NCBI GenBank assembly: GCA_963932465.1
Contig: CAWVRF010001058.1
Coordinates: forward strand, 248,001 to 312,000
DNA from: Maratus speciosus
Lineage: Eukaryota; Arthropoda; Arachnida; Araneae; Salticidae
Length of the DNA stretch: 64,000 nt
Direction of reading: 5' to 3'
The translations under genes and the position numbers were made by a program. The notes beneath the pieces were generated by a model. It had not been told where the DNA came from and did not search any database. It saw nothing but the letters and a program-made list of their open reading frames with translations. Below, one piece after another: positions 27,781-38,860 of the stretch. Position 1 is the stretch's first letter; each line of letters starts with the position of its first letter.

Positions 27781-30700
27781 AGGGCTCAAAATTAATTTAT
27801 TAATAAATAATAAAGCGAAACCGAATATATTGTTTCAACAATCAAAGCATTGTTAGAAAATTCAACAGAAAGAGTTACCGCATATAAAACACGCAATATT
27901 TATGAATTGAATTCCGCTGCAGGGCTCAAAATTAATTTATTAATAAATAATAAAGCGAAACCGAATATATTGTTTCAACAATGAAAGCATTGTTAGAAAA
28001 TTCATCAGAAAGAGTTACCGCATATAAAACACGCAATATTTATGAATTGAATTCCGGTGCAGGGCTCAAAATTAATTTATTAATAAATAATAAAGCGAAA
28101 CTGAATATATTGTTTCAACAATCAAAGCATTGTTAGAAAATTCATCAGAAAGAGTTACCGCATATAAGACACGCAATATTTATGAATTGAATTCCGGTGC
28201 GGGGCTCAAAATTAATTTATTAATAAATAATAAAGCGAAACCGAATATATTGTTTCAACAATCAAAGCATTGTTAGAAAATTCATCAGAAAGAGTTACCG
28301 CATATAAAAAAAGCAATATTTATGAATTGAATTCCGGTGCAGGGCTGAAAATTAATTTCTTAATAAATAATAAAGCGAAACCGAATACATTGTTTCAACA
28401 ATCAAAGCATTGTTAGAAAATTCATCAGAAAGAGTTACCGCATATAAAACACACAATATTTATGAATTGAATTCCGGTGCAGGGCTGAAAATTAATTTCT
28501 TAATAAATAATAAAGCGAAACCGAATATATTGTTTCAACAATCAAAGCATTGTTAGAAAATTCATCAGAAAGAGTTACCGCATATAAAACACGCAATATT
28601 TATGAATTGAATTCCGCTGCAGGGCTCAAAATTAATTTATTAATAAATAATAAAGCGAAACCGAATATATTGTTTCAACAATCAAAGCATTGTTAGAAAA
28701 TTCATCAGAAAGAGTTACCGCATATAAAACACGCAATATTTATGAATTGAATCCCGGTGCAGGGCTCAAAATTAATTTCTTAATAAATAATAAAGCGAAA
28801 CCGAATATATTGTTTAAACAATCAAAGCATTGTTAGAAACTTCATCAGAAAGAGTTACCGCATATAAAACACGCAATATTTATGAATTGAATTCCGGTGC
28901 AGGTCTGAAAATTAATTTCTTAATAAATAATAAAGCGAAACCGAATATATTGTTTCAACAATCAAAGCATTGTTAGAAAATTCATCAGAAAGAGTTACCG
29001 CATATGAAACACGCAATATTTATGAATTGAATTCCGGTGCAGGGCTGAAAATTAATTTCTTAATAAATAATAAAGCGAAACCGAATATATTGTTTCAACA
29101 ATCAAAGAACTGTTAGAAAATTCATCAGAAAGAGTTACCGCAAATAAAACACGCAATTGAATTCCGCTGTAGGGCTCAAAATTAATTTATTAATAAATAA
29201 TAAAGCGAAACCGAATATATTGTTTCAACAATCAAAGCATTGTTAGAAAATTCATCAGAAAGAGTTACCGCATATAAAACACGCAATATTTATGAATTGA
29301 ATTCCGGTGCAGGTCTGAAAATTAATTTCTTAATAAATAATAAAGCGAAACCGAATATATTGTTTCAACAATCAAAGCATTGTTAGAAAATTCATCAGAA
29401 AGAGTTACCGCATATGAAACACGCAATATTTATGAATTGAATTCCGGTGCAGGGCTCAAAATTAATTTATTAATAAATAATAAAGCGAAACCGAATATAT
29501 TGTTTCAACAATCAAAGCATTGTTAGAAAATTCAACAGAAAGAGTTACCGCATATAAAACACGGAATATTTATGAATTGAATTCCGCTGCAGGGCTCAAA
29601 ATTAATTTATTAATAAATAATAAAGCGAAACCGAATATATTGTTTCAACAATCAAAGCATTGTTAGAAAATTCATCAGAAAGAGTTACCGCATATAAAAC
29701 ACGCAATATTTATGAATTGAATCCCGGTGCAGGGCTAAAAATTAATTTCTTAGTAAATAATAAAGCGAAACCGAATATATTGTTTAAACAATCAAAGCAT
29801 TGTTAGAAAATTCATCAGAAAGAGTTATCGCATATAAAACACGCAATATTTATGAATTGCATTCCGGTGCAGGGCTGAAAAGTAATTTTTTAATAAATAA
29901 TAAAGCGAAACCGAATATATTGTTTCAACAATGAAAGCATTGTTAGAAAATTCATCAGAAAGAGTTACCGCATATAAAACACGCAATATTTATGAATTGA
30001 ATTCCGGTGCAGGGCTCAAAATTAATTTATTAATAAATAATAAAGCGAAACCGAATATATTGTTTCAACAATCAAAGCATTGTTAGAAAATTCATCAGAA
30101 AGAGTTACCGCATATAAAAAAAGCAATATTTATGAATTGAATTCCGGTGCAGGGCTGAAAATTAATTTCTTAATAAATAATAAAGCGAAACCGAATATAT
30201 TGTTTCAACAATCAAAGCATTGTTAGAAAATTCATCAGAAAGAGTTACCGCATATAAAACACACAATATTTATGAATTGAATTCCGGTGCAGGGCTGAAA
30301 ATTAATTTCTTAATAAATAATAAAGCGAAACCGAATATATTGTTTCAACAATCAAAGCATTGTTAGAAAATTCATCAGAAAGAGTTACCGCATATAAAAC
30401 ACGCAATATTTATGAATTGAATTCCGCTGCAGGGCTCAAAATTAATTTATTAATAAATAATAAAGCGAAACCGAATATATTGTTTCAACAATCAAAGCAT
30501 TGTTAGAAAATTCATCAGAAAGAGTTACCGCATATAAAACACGCAATATTTATGAATTGAATCCCGGTGCAGGGCTCAAAATTAATTTCTTAGTAAATAA
30601 TAAAGCGAAACCGAATATATTGTTTAAACAATCAAAGCATTGTTAGAAAATTCATCAGAAAGAGTTACCGCATATAAAACACGCAATATTTATGAATTGA

Positions 30701-31495
30701 ATTCCGGTGCAGGGCTGAAAATTAATTTCTTAATAAATAATAAAGCGAAACCGAATATATTGTTTCAACAATCAAAGCATTGTTAGAAAATTCATCAGAA
30801 AGAGTTACCGCATATAAAACACGCAATATTTATGAATTGAATTCCGGTGCAGGTCTGAAAATTAATTTCTTAATAAATAATAAAGCGAAACCGAATATAT
30901 TGTTTCAACAATCAAAGAACTGTTAGAAAATTCATCAGAAAGAGTTACCGCAAATAAAACACGCAATTGAATTCCGCTGTAGGGCTCAAAATTAATTTAA
31001 TAATAAATAATAAAGCGAAACCGAATATATTGTTTCAACAATCAAAGCATTGTTAGAAAATTCATCAGAAAGAGTTACCGCATATAAAACACGCAATATT
31101 TATGAATTGAATTCCGGTGCAGGGCTCAAAATTAATTTATTAATAAATAATAAAGCGAAACCGAATATATTGTTTCAACAATCAAAGCATTGTTAGAAAA
31201 TTCAACAGAAAGAGTTACCGCATATAAAACACGCAATATTTATTAATTGAATTCCGGTGCAGGGCTGAAAATTAATTTCTTAATAAATAATAAAGCGAAA
31301 CCGAATATATTGTTTCAACAATCAAAGCATTTTTAGAAAATTCATCAGAAAGAGTTACCTCATATAAAACACGCAATATTTATGAATTGAATTCCGGTGC
31401 AGGGCTGAAAATTAATTTCTTAATAAATAATAAAGCGAAACCGAATATATTGTTTCAACAATCAAAGCATTGTTAGAAAATTCATCAGAAAGAGT

Positions 31496-31497
31496 TA
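31496..31497. other. Target-site duplication TA, left
   Basis: The left copy of the TA target duplication is the TA of satellite GAGTTA. The interrupted monomer begins at 31486 and contributes 12 bp on this side. Confidence 0.9.
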
Positions 31498-31516
31498 CTC
31501 TCTTAAAACGAATGAG
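31498..31516 (+). repeat. Left terminal inverted repeat (19 bp)
   Basis: CTCTCTTAAAACGAATGAG matches the inverted right end at 17 of 19 positions, differing only at positions 2 and 16. Similarity stops after base 19, although both ends continue with scattered GAGT/CTCA motifs. Confidence 0.9.
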
Positions 31517-31670
31517 TGGATTTGGTTGCTCAAAAATGAGTTCTAATTTATTGGATCGTGAATGAGTTGATTTTTAAATGTTTAGCTCAACTTGATTTCA
31601 GCTGTTATTTTTCTATTGTGCTCAAGGAGAGCTAAAATTAAACAACTCAACTTGATAAAAATTCACTCAT
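31517..31670. repeat. Left subterminal region with dispersed GAGT/CTCA motifs
   Basis: About 150 bp just inside the left end contain repeated short motifs in both orientations: GAGTGG, GCTCAA (three times), GAGTT (twice), CAACTTGAT (twice) and ACTCA. The same words dominate the right subterminal region. Short repeated subterminal motifs are often transposase binding sites in TIR elements; here that role is inference. Confidence 0.6.
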
Positions 31671-31675
31671 TACCG

Positions 31676-31741
31676 AGCCGTTCTTTGCGATTCGTTCGTC
31701 TCGTCTCGTCTCGCCGTCGCGCCCGTCCTCACAAGATGGCG
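31676..31741 (+). promoter_or_regulatory. CpG-rich promoter-like patch with YY1-type motif
   Basis: In very AT-rich surroundings this stretch contains many CpGs (TCGTTCGTCTCG, CGCCGTCGCGCCCG) and ends in CAAGATGGCG at 31732-31741, the core of a YY1 site, which in animal genes often overlaps the first ATG. It lies directly upstream of the exon-1-like segment. Promoter activity is inferred from composition and motif only. Confidence 0.5.
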
Positions 31742-31814
31742 AATGTAAACATGAAGTTAAAGAAGTTTACTTAATGATGAAACATTGAGGAAGAGGATGG
31801 ACCTGTTTTACTCG
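31736..31814 (+). pseudogene. Exon 1-like segment of relic three-exon gene
   Basis: The segment starts at the ATG inside the YY1-like motif and ends at a strong splice donor, TCG|GTAAGT, with the intron starting at 31815. From the ATG the frame reads MANVNMKLKKFT and then stops at 31772. A second frame from 31764 reads SLLNDETLRKRMDLFYS up to the donor in phase 0. A single frame break near 31764 would explain both. An internal ATG at 31797 (MDLFYS) could also start a protein without any repair. The phase-0 end fits the exon-2 frame that starts EQYFDPVAQAGMVEWRF. I do not recognise the protein family. The evidence is splice signals, frame compatibility with exon 2 and the promoter-like context; no homology could be tested. 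Confidence 0.5.
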
Positions 31815-31820
31815 GTAAGT

Positions 31821-32439
31821 TTTATAAAAGCATTTAATTTATACTTAGTTTTTAGTGGAATTGTATGTACTGATTTTATTTTAATCTTGAAGCACGTGGT
31901 AACGGATTTCGTATACACACTAACTTAATTTACACACATACTGTGCCTCCCTAGCATATAAAGCTTTAAAATTTTGAAAAAATTCTCCTGCATTTCTTAA
32001 TTTGTTGTAAAAATAAATAACTAAAGATTCCTGCATACGCTCAGCGTCACTGCCGGCAGCTTATTTTAGAAATGCTTCTATATTTTAAAATTGTTCTGCC
32101 CTTTTATTTTTTACTTATTTATTTTCGTTTAAAATGTCCTGTTTATTACTTTGTTGATAAATAAATAAATAAGCTGATCATAGCGTCATGTAAAACCAAG
32201 GGGGGATGAGGGGAGGTGAAAATAATAAAAGTTTTCTTTTTCGATTGACAAACTTTATGTCAGATATAACAGTACTAAGTATTTTGTGAAAGTAATTTTT
32301 CAGATGAATCATATCAACCAAAAATATGTTTTATAATTTGTAGTAAATAATTTTGTGAAAAATTACAAGAATTTCGAAAGAATTGTTTCCATCTCTATAA
32401 TAGGTAGATGTGCCAGTAATGGACAGCCCTTGATGTTTT

Positions 32440-32479
<40 letters not shown>

Positions 32480-34050
32480 AGATAAATATTTATCTTTAAT
32501 TATTTATTTTATAATTCCCCCTTGCACTGGGTTATTGTTGACACTTTTAATCAAACCCATCAAAAAGCAGAAAATGTTTTAAAGTTTCGCTGTTTTTCTG
32601 TGAAAATCTTAATGAAGAGGTTAAGAAATGGCTTTGTTTAATTAATTTATATATTTTTTATTTTCTTGCAATATTTGAATGTTTTTGTTTGAGTAGATAT
32701 AGAAAACTTAGAATTTTATGTACTAACGGCCATTTACAAAATTTCATTTATTTTTAAGATTTTAAGACCTGTCTGTGTTCATTACTGGAACACTTAATTA
32801 GTCAATTTCCAGTAAAGGACACCCCATGTAAGCATTGCTAAAAATGCAATTTCAGTAACGTTCATAATGCATTTAAAATCCTTTGACTTAACTGAAAACT
32901 TAAGTAATCAATTTTTAATTTTTAAATTGCACTTACCAGAATGTAATAACACTAAAATTTTTATAAATAACTGCTTTTAAGTTATTTTATTGATTGATAA
33001 AATTTTAATATTTTATGCTTTTTTTATATATACCTTGCATATTTTATAATCTGGCAATCAAATCAGCCAGGAAGCAGAAAATATTGTTTAAGAGCACAGT
33101 CAAAGAGGGGCTCATAGGGCTTAATCCCTCTCCGTTTAAATAAAAACAATTAAGTTACAGAAGCTATTAAAAATCTATTTTCTGTCTTAAATGTTTCCTC
33201 GTTCACCTCTGAGCCCCCCGCCACACACACACACACACACACAAAAAGTAATACTATTAATGAAAGTTATAGGTAATATTCATGAAACAAGTAAATCTGC
33301 AGATCAGTGGCCTCAAACATCAGTTCTACAGTTTTATTTTGAAATTATTTTATTTAGTGTTTAAAATATTCAACTCAAAATATCATTTCTTTCATATTTG
33401 TAATATTAATTATTATAAATGATACATCAAGTAGTCTCTGGAAGAATAATTGCTAAAAATAGTGAGACTAAACACTAATATTCCAAAACTTTTTTTTAAT
33501 TATACCTTTTAAATTCCCGTTTCAATAATTTGATAGCTGTAATTGCCTGATATTTAGTATTTTAAACTATCCATCTAAAATAATTAAAACATCGATCTTC
33601 TTATAATTACAATAACTGATGGAAACAGTAAATGATTATCACAAATATTTTATTAATAACTGGTATCCTAATTGTTAAATTTATTTGAAAATAACTATTT
33701 TGTTTCATTCTGTGTATTCATTAAATTCTGTTTCTAAGTACAGTCATAAAAACAATTATATTTATTACTTTTTAATGGGTTGTCCTGTCCATTACTGGGC
33801 CAGAGGTTGTCCACTGTCTTTTGGGTGTTTTGATACATTTCTGTTATTTAAAATTAAATTTTGGTTCATATTGGGAAATGAGACTGTCAGAAGGGTTATT
33901 TAAACTTGGTAAAAACAAACTAGCTACATATATACTGGGCTTAGCAGTCATTTTGTTTTTCAGAAAGTAGAACGAAGTGTTTTTAGTGAATGAAAAACCT
34001 CTTTCCAGAAAAATATACTACAGGAAGAATTTGTTATGTATTGTGAAAGT
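31821..34050. other. Non-coding AT-rich stretch with simple repeats
   Basis: There is no gene here. It contains a 34-base A tract (32445-32478), a (CA)n tract at 33222-33243 and four copies of a 13-bp word related to CCAGTAATGGACA. The word is forward at 32413 and 32809 and inverted at 32776 and 33786; the middle two form a hairpin. It reads as intron-like DNA or an eroded palindromic element. Confidence 0.6.
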
Positions 34051-34130
34051 GATTCGGAATTGAACTGTATTTACCATTTTGTGATCAATAAATTAGCTGT
34101 TGAGTTATAAGCATTTTTGATCGTAAAAAA
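34051..34130 (+). repeat. Dispersed repeat fragment, AGGGTGT-MITE family
   Basis: The segment GGAATTGAACTG...TGATCAATAAATTAGCTGTTG...TTATAAGC recurs inverted at 37081-37240 and in the element at 50407-50830. It is a body fragment of that family without recognisable ends. Confidence 0.7.
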
Positions 34131-34553
34131 TAAACTGTTTGGATTTTAAAGAAGGATTTTTCTAATAGAAAACTCAAAAAATGAGTAAATTTATTTATTC
34201 AAAAAAATTTTATAGCATTTCTTGTCACATGGGTTAAAATAGGTATAAGCCATCTTTTTTATGCTAGTTGAGGTCAAGATATGAATGTATGAAAATTGAT
34301 CAAAATTGAAAGACTTTTGAGAGCAAATTGTTATTGATCCTGTGTTTAAAACTGAAATTGTGCTTTGTTATATGAAATTAGGCTATAAATTAGTTGTGAA
34401 CATCTGTTATCCGCACTTCGCTTTGGAATGTAAACATTAAAAATCGCTGTTAACCGACAATTTTTGAAAAATCACATTAAATCAAAGTACCATATTTCCG
34501 GCCATAAATTAAATTAAAACATATGTTCTAACTTTATTAAATTGGGTGGATTA

Positions 34554-34947
34554 AGGGTGTATTCGAAAAAATATTTTTCCACCCTCAACAGCTCAAAATT
34601 TTCTGGGACATTTTCAGACTCATTTTTAAAAGTAACAACATGGAACTTGCTGGGGTGATTTTTGAAGAGATGCATAAGAGGCCGTGTGATTTCATTTTTC
34701 GCTCAATTCATTAGAATTTGATTTTTAAACAATTATTTTCTCTGTATGACCATTTTTTTCATTCCCAGATCTCCCGCTTCCGAAAATTCGGTTCAAAATG
34801 CCCACTTTGACAATATTTTCTGCATTTATCAAAAAATCGAAAAGCACGGCGCATTATGTAGTTTCTAAATAAGAGAATTTCCCAGTTAGAGGCGTTTGAA
34901 AGCAAAAATGAATCAGAAAATAAGCAGTTTGGATCTGAATACACCCT
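34554..34947. mobile_element. 394-bp TA-flanked MITE with AGGGTGTATTC ends
   Basis: The element starts AGGGTGTATTCGAAAAA and ends GAATACACCCT, with TA on both sides (34552-34553 and 34948-34949). The interior segment GGTTCAAAATGCCCACTTTGA matches GTTCAAAACTTCCACTTTGA in the element at 50407-50830, so the two are related copies. It is too short to encode a transposase. TA duplication again suggests the Tc1/mariner group. Confidence 0.8.
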
Positions 34948-34967
34948 TATAACAGGATAAACAGTAA

Positions 34968-35208
34968 AAAGAGTCGAAGCAATCCAAGGAAGTTAAACCA
35001 AAGGTTCTCGCTGCAGTGAATCCAATGATTGGTGGCTGGGTCGTTGTGAAATTCAGTGTAAAGAAGCCTGTTCAAGAATTTACAGGTCTTATTATTGATA
35101 TCCTTTATGAAGATGAATACACTGTAAAGTTTGCAACAAAGTAATCTGCAGGATTAAGTCTTCCTTGAGAAAGACGACATTGCTGATGTGCAGAGTGAGA
35201 TAATATAG
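34968..35208 (+). pseudogene. Broken C-terminal protein scrap of transposon-associated type
   Basis: A 58-codon open stretch runs from 34968 (KESKQSKEVKPK, then VNPMIGGWVVVKFSVKKP, then LYEDEYTVKFATK) to TAA at 35142. The reading then shifts frame and, after another stop at 35155, continues VFLEKDDIADVQSEII to TAG at 35206. The pattern GxWVxVKF, then GLI, then EYxVKF, then a hydrophobic-E-K/P-E-DDIA motif resembles a beta-rich tail that I have seen at the C termini of arthropod proteins linked to DNA transposons. I recall this from memory and could not search it. It has two disruptions, so it is dead. It sits just after the MITE ending at 34947, inside the first 'intron', on the same strand as the exon relics. 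Confidence 0.6.
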
Positions 35209-35221
35209 ACGAATGCCGTTC

Positions 35222-35810
35222 GCAGAAAATTTTCAAAGTTTGCAGGCAGTTTTGATGGGGTTTTTTTTTACAAGTTTCTTTATTTAAAAAAAGCAATTAA
35301 CAAGACACCAGGCGAAGAATCGGTGTAACGCACGTTGCAGACTATTGACAAGGTCTGTAGACTATTTTTCAACGGGAGAAAAAAAAAAAAGTTTGCTAGA
35401 AAGTATTTGCCATGTACCATAGTACAGTATTTTTTGGAAGAAGCGTCGCGGCTCATACGAGTTAAAAACTTTAAAATATTGTAAGTGCGGTGCTTATGCC
35501 GGAACGGCGGGAATTCCTTTTTTTTTTCCCCCTCCCGCCAGGGCCGGTAGCAGAAACAGTGCAGCACTGACGCGGGTGCTGCAGATTATGTTAGGCTTTG
35601 CAGATTAATTTAACAGATTAAAAATAAATGTTAAATGTTCAAATCTTTTTAAATATAAAGTTTATTTGGTTGGAAATTTTAGTGAATGTTTATGTGCTTG
35701 TATATAACTTTTCATTTTTGCTTTTGGCGGCAATACAGCACTCGGGAGGAGCACGGCGTTTTTCGCAGAAAATTTTAAAGAAATTATTTGAGTTCGCAGA
35801 CAGTTTTACT
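35222..35810 (+). repeat. Pair of diverged direct repeats (CGCAGAAAATTTT...CAGTTTT)
   Basis: The segment CGCAGAAAATTTTCAAAG...GCAGGCAGTTTT at 35222-35255 recurs as CGCAGAAAATTTTAAAGAAA...GCAGACAGTTTT at 35765-35807. Between them lie AT-rich DNA and a GC-richer patch (35440-35600). After the second copy a short frame, SADVEASQIVRKSISTKLYQ (35823-35882), looks protein-like but has no supporting signal. Confidence 0.45.
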
Positions 35811-36139
35811 TTTTATCTAGGTCTGCTGATGTGGAGGCATCCCAAATTGTCAGGAAGTCTATCTCAACCAAGCTGTACCAGTCGTTGCCATATACATATT
35901 TTGTACATAAATTTTCATTCACTTATAGCTAGTTAACTTTATAAATTGCTTTTGATTTAAAATATTTTTCAGTTAACTTAATTTCTCATTTTTTCCTACA
36001 GATACTCATGCTGATATCTATCTGCTTTTGAGCTGCATTAAATTAAAAAAAAAAAAAAAAACTTTTAAAATGAAACACTGTTAGAAACATGATTCAGAGC
36101 ATGGACGTAAATTGATGTGGTGAAAATTAAGAACAGTTT

Positions 36140-36155
36140 GGGGGGGGGGGGGGGG
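36140..36155 (+). repeat. G16 homopolymer
   Basis: Sixteen consecutive G bases. Similar G or C runs occur at 37817-37831, 37534-37548 (C15 followed by A14), 40544-40558, about 45239-45248, about 46565-46579 and about 50275-50287, an unusual number for so AT-rich a region. Confidence 0.9.
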
Positions 36156-36356
36156 ATAGGATTTGTGTGTACTTGTATCTTATTTCTATTAGTTTCATAA
36201 GAGATTTTATTTGTCAAGAAAAAAATGTAAACAAAGTGAAAGAGACAGTTTTTTGTCTTCCCTCCTCGCCCCAGTTTACATATGATTCAGAGGATGAAGG
36301 TACAAAACTTTTGAATGGTCTATACATTAATTATAATGTAATTCAACTTTAACCAG

Positions 36357-36537
36357 CATATACCCATTTTACCCCGAACTGAGATAAAATGGGTAATTAT
36401 GTTGAATTTAGACCTAAAGTACATAATGTAAAAAAATATTGAACAAAAACATGATAATATTTCATAATGTTTCTGCTATGAAACATTAAAATAAAAAAAA
36501 AGCTTTTTTTATACCCATTTTACCCCGGGTGACCCTA
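36357..36537. repeat. TACCCATTTTACCCCG repeat pair
   Basis: ATACCCATTTTACCCCG occurs at about 36359 and again at about 36511. The first is followed by its own inverse (ATAAAATGGGTA) and the second by GGTGACCCTAA. They look like parts of a small MITE with GGGTCACCCGGGGTAAAATG-type ends, but the boundaries are not resolvable. Confidence 0.4.
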
Positions 36538-37080
36538 ACTAAAGTTTCACTTTCCTAATGTCCCCAATAGCAGAATTTTCGATGTCCATCTGCAGCAAAC
36601 CAAAATTTATCTGCAACCTAACAATACTGAAACAAGCTACTATCTTAAATACTTATAGTGACCCATAAAATAAACAGAAATTGCATTTCACATAGAAAAT
36701 TAATAAGAAATACAAAAACTCTTAAATCAAAGTAAATTTTTGGTGAATTTTTTTAAGCACAATATTATTTTTAAGCTGGTAGATTAATCTGCAAGGTCTA
36801 AAATAACCTGCATCGCTGCTGCCGTGCTGCACAGTTTCTGCTACGGAGCTAACACCTAACTTCGAGTTGTCGGATTAAGCAGCATACACCGAGGAGGAGG
36901 GAGAAATTACATCCATCCTAACTCAATTTTAGTTCTTGCATATAAACCCCACCCACCTCACTCCTTTGGAAGCATGACATTGTCATGACAAAAGTTTTTT
37001 GGAGGTGCCTCATAAAAACATCAAAAAATTTCTGTGTCCCCAACACTAAACCACCCAGAAGTGAAAAACTTGTCATGTGA

Positions 37081-37240
37081 TCAAAAACGCTTATAACTCA
37101 ACAGGTAATTTATTGATCACAAAATGGTAAATACAGTTCAATTCTGAATCTCTTCCATAGTCGAGCTTTCCAATTTTATATCTTTCTGTTAAAAAATGAA
37201 TTTGAAAATGTGTCAATGTTTTGTACTTGTTGAGTAGTGA
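37081..37240 (-). repeat. Dispersed repeat, inverted copy of AGGGTGT-MITE family body
   Basis: On the minus strand this matches 50445-50600: AAAACATTGACACATTTTCA, then TATAAAATTGGAAAGC, then GAATTGAACTGTATTTACC, then TTGAGTTATAAGCG. Ends are not recognised. The open frame at 37091-37327 is only this repeat translated. Confidence 0.75.
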
Positions 37241-37578
37241 TGTAGAGAGGGACCACACTCGAGTGCTATTCCTATGAGGAGGTTTTTGGCTGATCTCATT
37301 TGCATTTTTTTTCTTTTTTTGTGGCATTGTATAGCTGATTTGATCTTCAGTGCCCCTTGTTTACTTTAATTTTAATCGCAGGTTTTTTTTGTTTTTTTAA
37401 GACAATACTTTCATTTTTGGAACAGATTCTAAAAGTAAAAGTAATTTCTCTGAAAAAAAAAAAAAAAAAAAAATTCTGCAATCAAAATTGAAAAAGTAAA
37501 TGAGTGCCATGAGGATCAAGCTCAGATGTTCAACCCCCCCCCCCCCCCAAAAAAAAAAAAAATTATATGTATACATAC

Positions 37579-37598
37579 ATATATATATATATATATAT
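37579..37598. repeat. (AT)n microsatellite
   Basis: About ten AT units, shortly after a C15-A14 junction at 37534-37562. Confidence 0.9.
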
Positions 37599-37599
37599 T

Positions 37600-38860
37600 C
37601 AAAATGTCAAAATGCAAATAAGAATAGCATTAACCCGCGAGTATCTTCACATAATGGGGTAGGGAAAAAAAATACAAAGTTTGTCAAAAGTTAAAAAGCA
37701 CTAATTTCATTAAAATGCGAATATTGCCAGAGAATTGTAAAAAAAACAAACTCAAATTTCACTAAAGAATCATGAAAAAAATATGAATTTTGTCAAAGAA
37801 TCTTGTGGTGGTGGTGGTGGGGGGGGGGGGGATAATGTTTTTGCAGTAAAAACAGTTTTTTTTATTCTAGTCAATACTGTGTTCGCTAAAATTTCTGGTA
37901 TTTTTTATGATGTACCCCCTCCCCCGACTGATCAATTTAGCCATAATTTCACATAATCTAAAAAAAAATTAATAAATGAAAATGATTTGAGAAATATATC
38001 ATACAGCAGTAAAATTTTAAAACATTTTACTTTTTCATATCATCAGGCAGAAACTAATTTCAGTAAGTGGCAGGAACTAATAATTCACACATGTATTTGA
38101 TATGTAAACAATTCAGTTAAAAATTAAAACTGAAGATTATGAGTGTTGTTCAAAGTAGCAAGTTAGGTTTAATGATGTACCGAATAGTGATTTGGCCGAA
38201 TACTGAATATTCAGCTAGCCGAATAGTAACTGTTTGGCCAAATACCTTTTTATATTTCAAAGTTTAAAGGTATTAAAATGTCATTTTTTAAAACAACTTT
38301 ACATAATATTTAATAAAACCAATTACATTTACATAGTAAATTTCATATTGGGAAAAAAACTTGCTTTGTGTTTATTTAAAGGATGACCTTTTTTTTAATT
38401 AATAAAATTTTAAATTTAATGGTTTCTTCTATGAATTAACATTTGTTAAAACAATCGATAATTATTTTTGTTGTAGGTTGAGTAAACTCTGTTTTTGGTT
38501 CAGGTTGATTTGAGGCTGAGTGTGAATTCCTGCAAGTTGGGTTCGGGTTAAACCCAAAATTTCAAAAGTTAGTTTGGTATATTTTTTAAGTTTAAAAACT
38601 ATCCCTGTTATAATAAACATAGATATTTGTGTATGTGCTGTTTTCTAAAGAGACTTCCATTTTTTATGTAACCCTTTGGAAAAAATAATTAATATTAATC
38701 AAAGAATAATTATTTTGGTTAAAAAAAAATAAAGCTAAAAATCCATGATAAGAAGGGCAGAAATAATGTGACATTGCTACTGAAACAACTAAATCACATT
38801 TTGTAGGGAGAGGTCCATTCATAGGTATCATCATTAAAGAGACCGGTGAGTTTTTACCGT
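37600..38860. other. AT-rich non-coding stretch
   Basis: No gene is seen. It holds a GTG/G run (37805-37831) and a local cluster of CCGAATA-type words (38177-38245, including GCCGAATACTGAATATTCAG) that may be an eroded transposon end. The rest is unremarkable. Confidence 0.6.

Larger units (their letters stand above)
1..31497. repeat. 140-bp satellite array, left block
   Basis: This is an unbroken head-to-tail array of an AT-rich monomer of 140 bp, beginning (as phased here) with CAGAAAGAGTTACCGCATAT. It makes about 225 copies. The length is seen directly: the unit starting at 1 is followed by the next at 141, and the following one at 280 is one base short because the second monomer carries a 1-bp deletion. 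Monomers fall into recurrent variant classes. One has GAATCCCGG plus TTAGTAAAT plus TTTAAACAAT; one has TTTATTTATTGA plus GTGCACCGCTG; one has a 10-bp deletion (CACGCAATTGAATTCC); one has CAATAAAGAATTG. The classes recur in fixed orders, which is higher-order organisation. The array has no open frame worth noting. A centromeric or heterochromatic location would be usual for such an array, but nothing here proves it. Confidence 0.98.
35543..36860. repeat. Inverted repeat arms of ~80 bp around 1.15 kb
   Basis: GGTAGCAGAAACAGTGCAGC...CTTTGCAGATTAATTTAACAG at 35543-35622 is the inverse of CTGGTAGATTAATCTGCAAG...GCTGCACAGTTTCTGCTACG at 36774-36858. The outer flanks are weakly similar too (both pyrimidine-rich when aligned). 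The arms may be the ends of an eroded element; no target duplication is clear. Confidence 0.55.

Noticed and set aside
1..31497. CRISPR-like array
   Set aside because: The repeat is continuous 140-bp satellite with no unique spacers between copies, and no cas-like gene is present.
32355..32582. Open frame with poly-Lys
   Set aside because: It reads through a 34-base A tract and has no other coding support.
34759..35567. Minus-strand open frames at 34759-34944, 35105-35296 and 35280-35567
   Set aside because: The first lies inside a MITE, the second is the reverse of the plus-strand protein scrap, and the third has no homology-like pattern or signals.
36167..36352. Possible exon after a pyrimidine-rich acceptor (CTTCCCTCCTCGCCCCAG), frame with TYDSEDEGTKLLNG
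   Set aside because: The acceptor is attractive, but there is no matching donor, partner exon or phase agreement with the other exon-like segments. It is kept only as a possibility.
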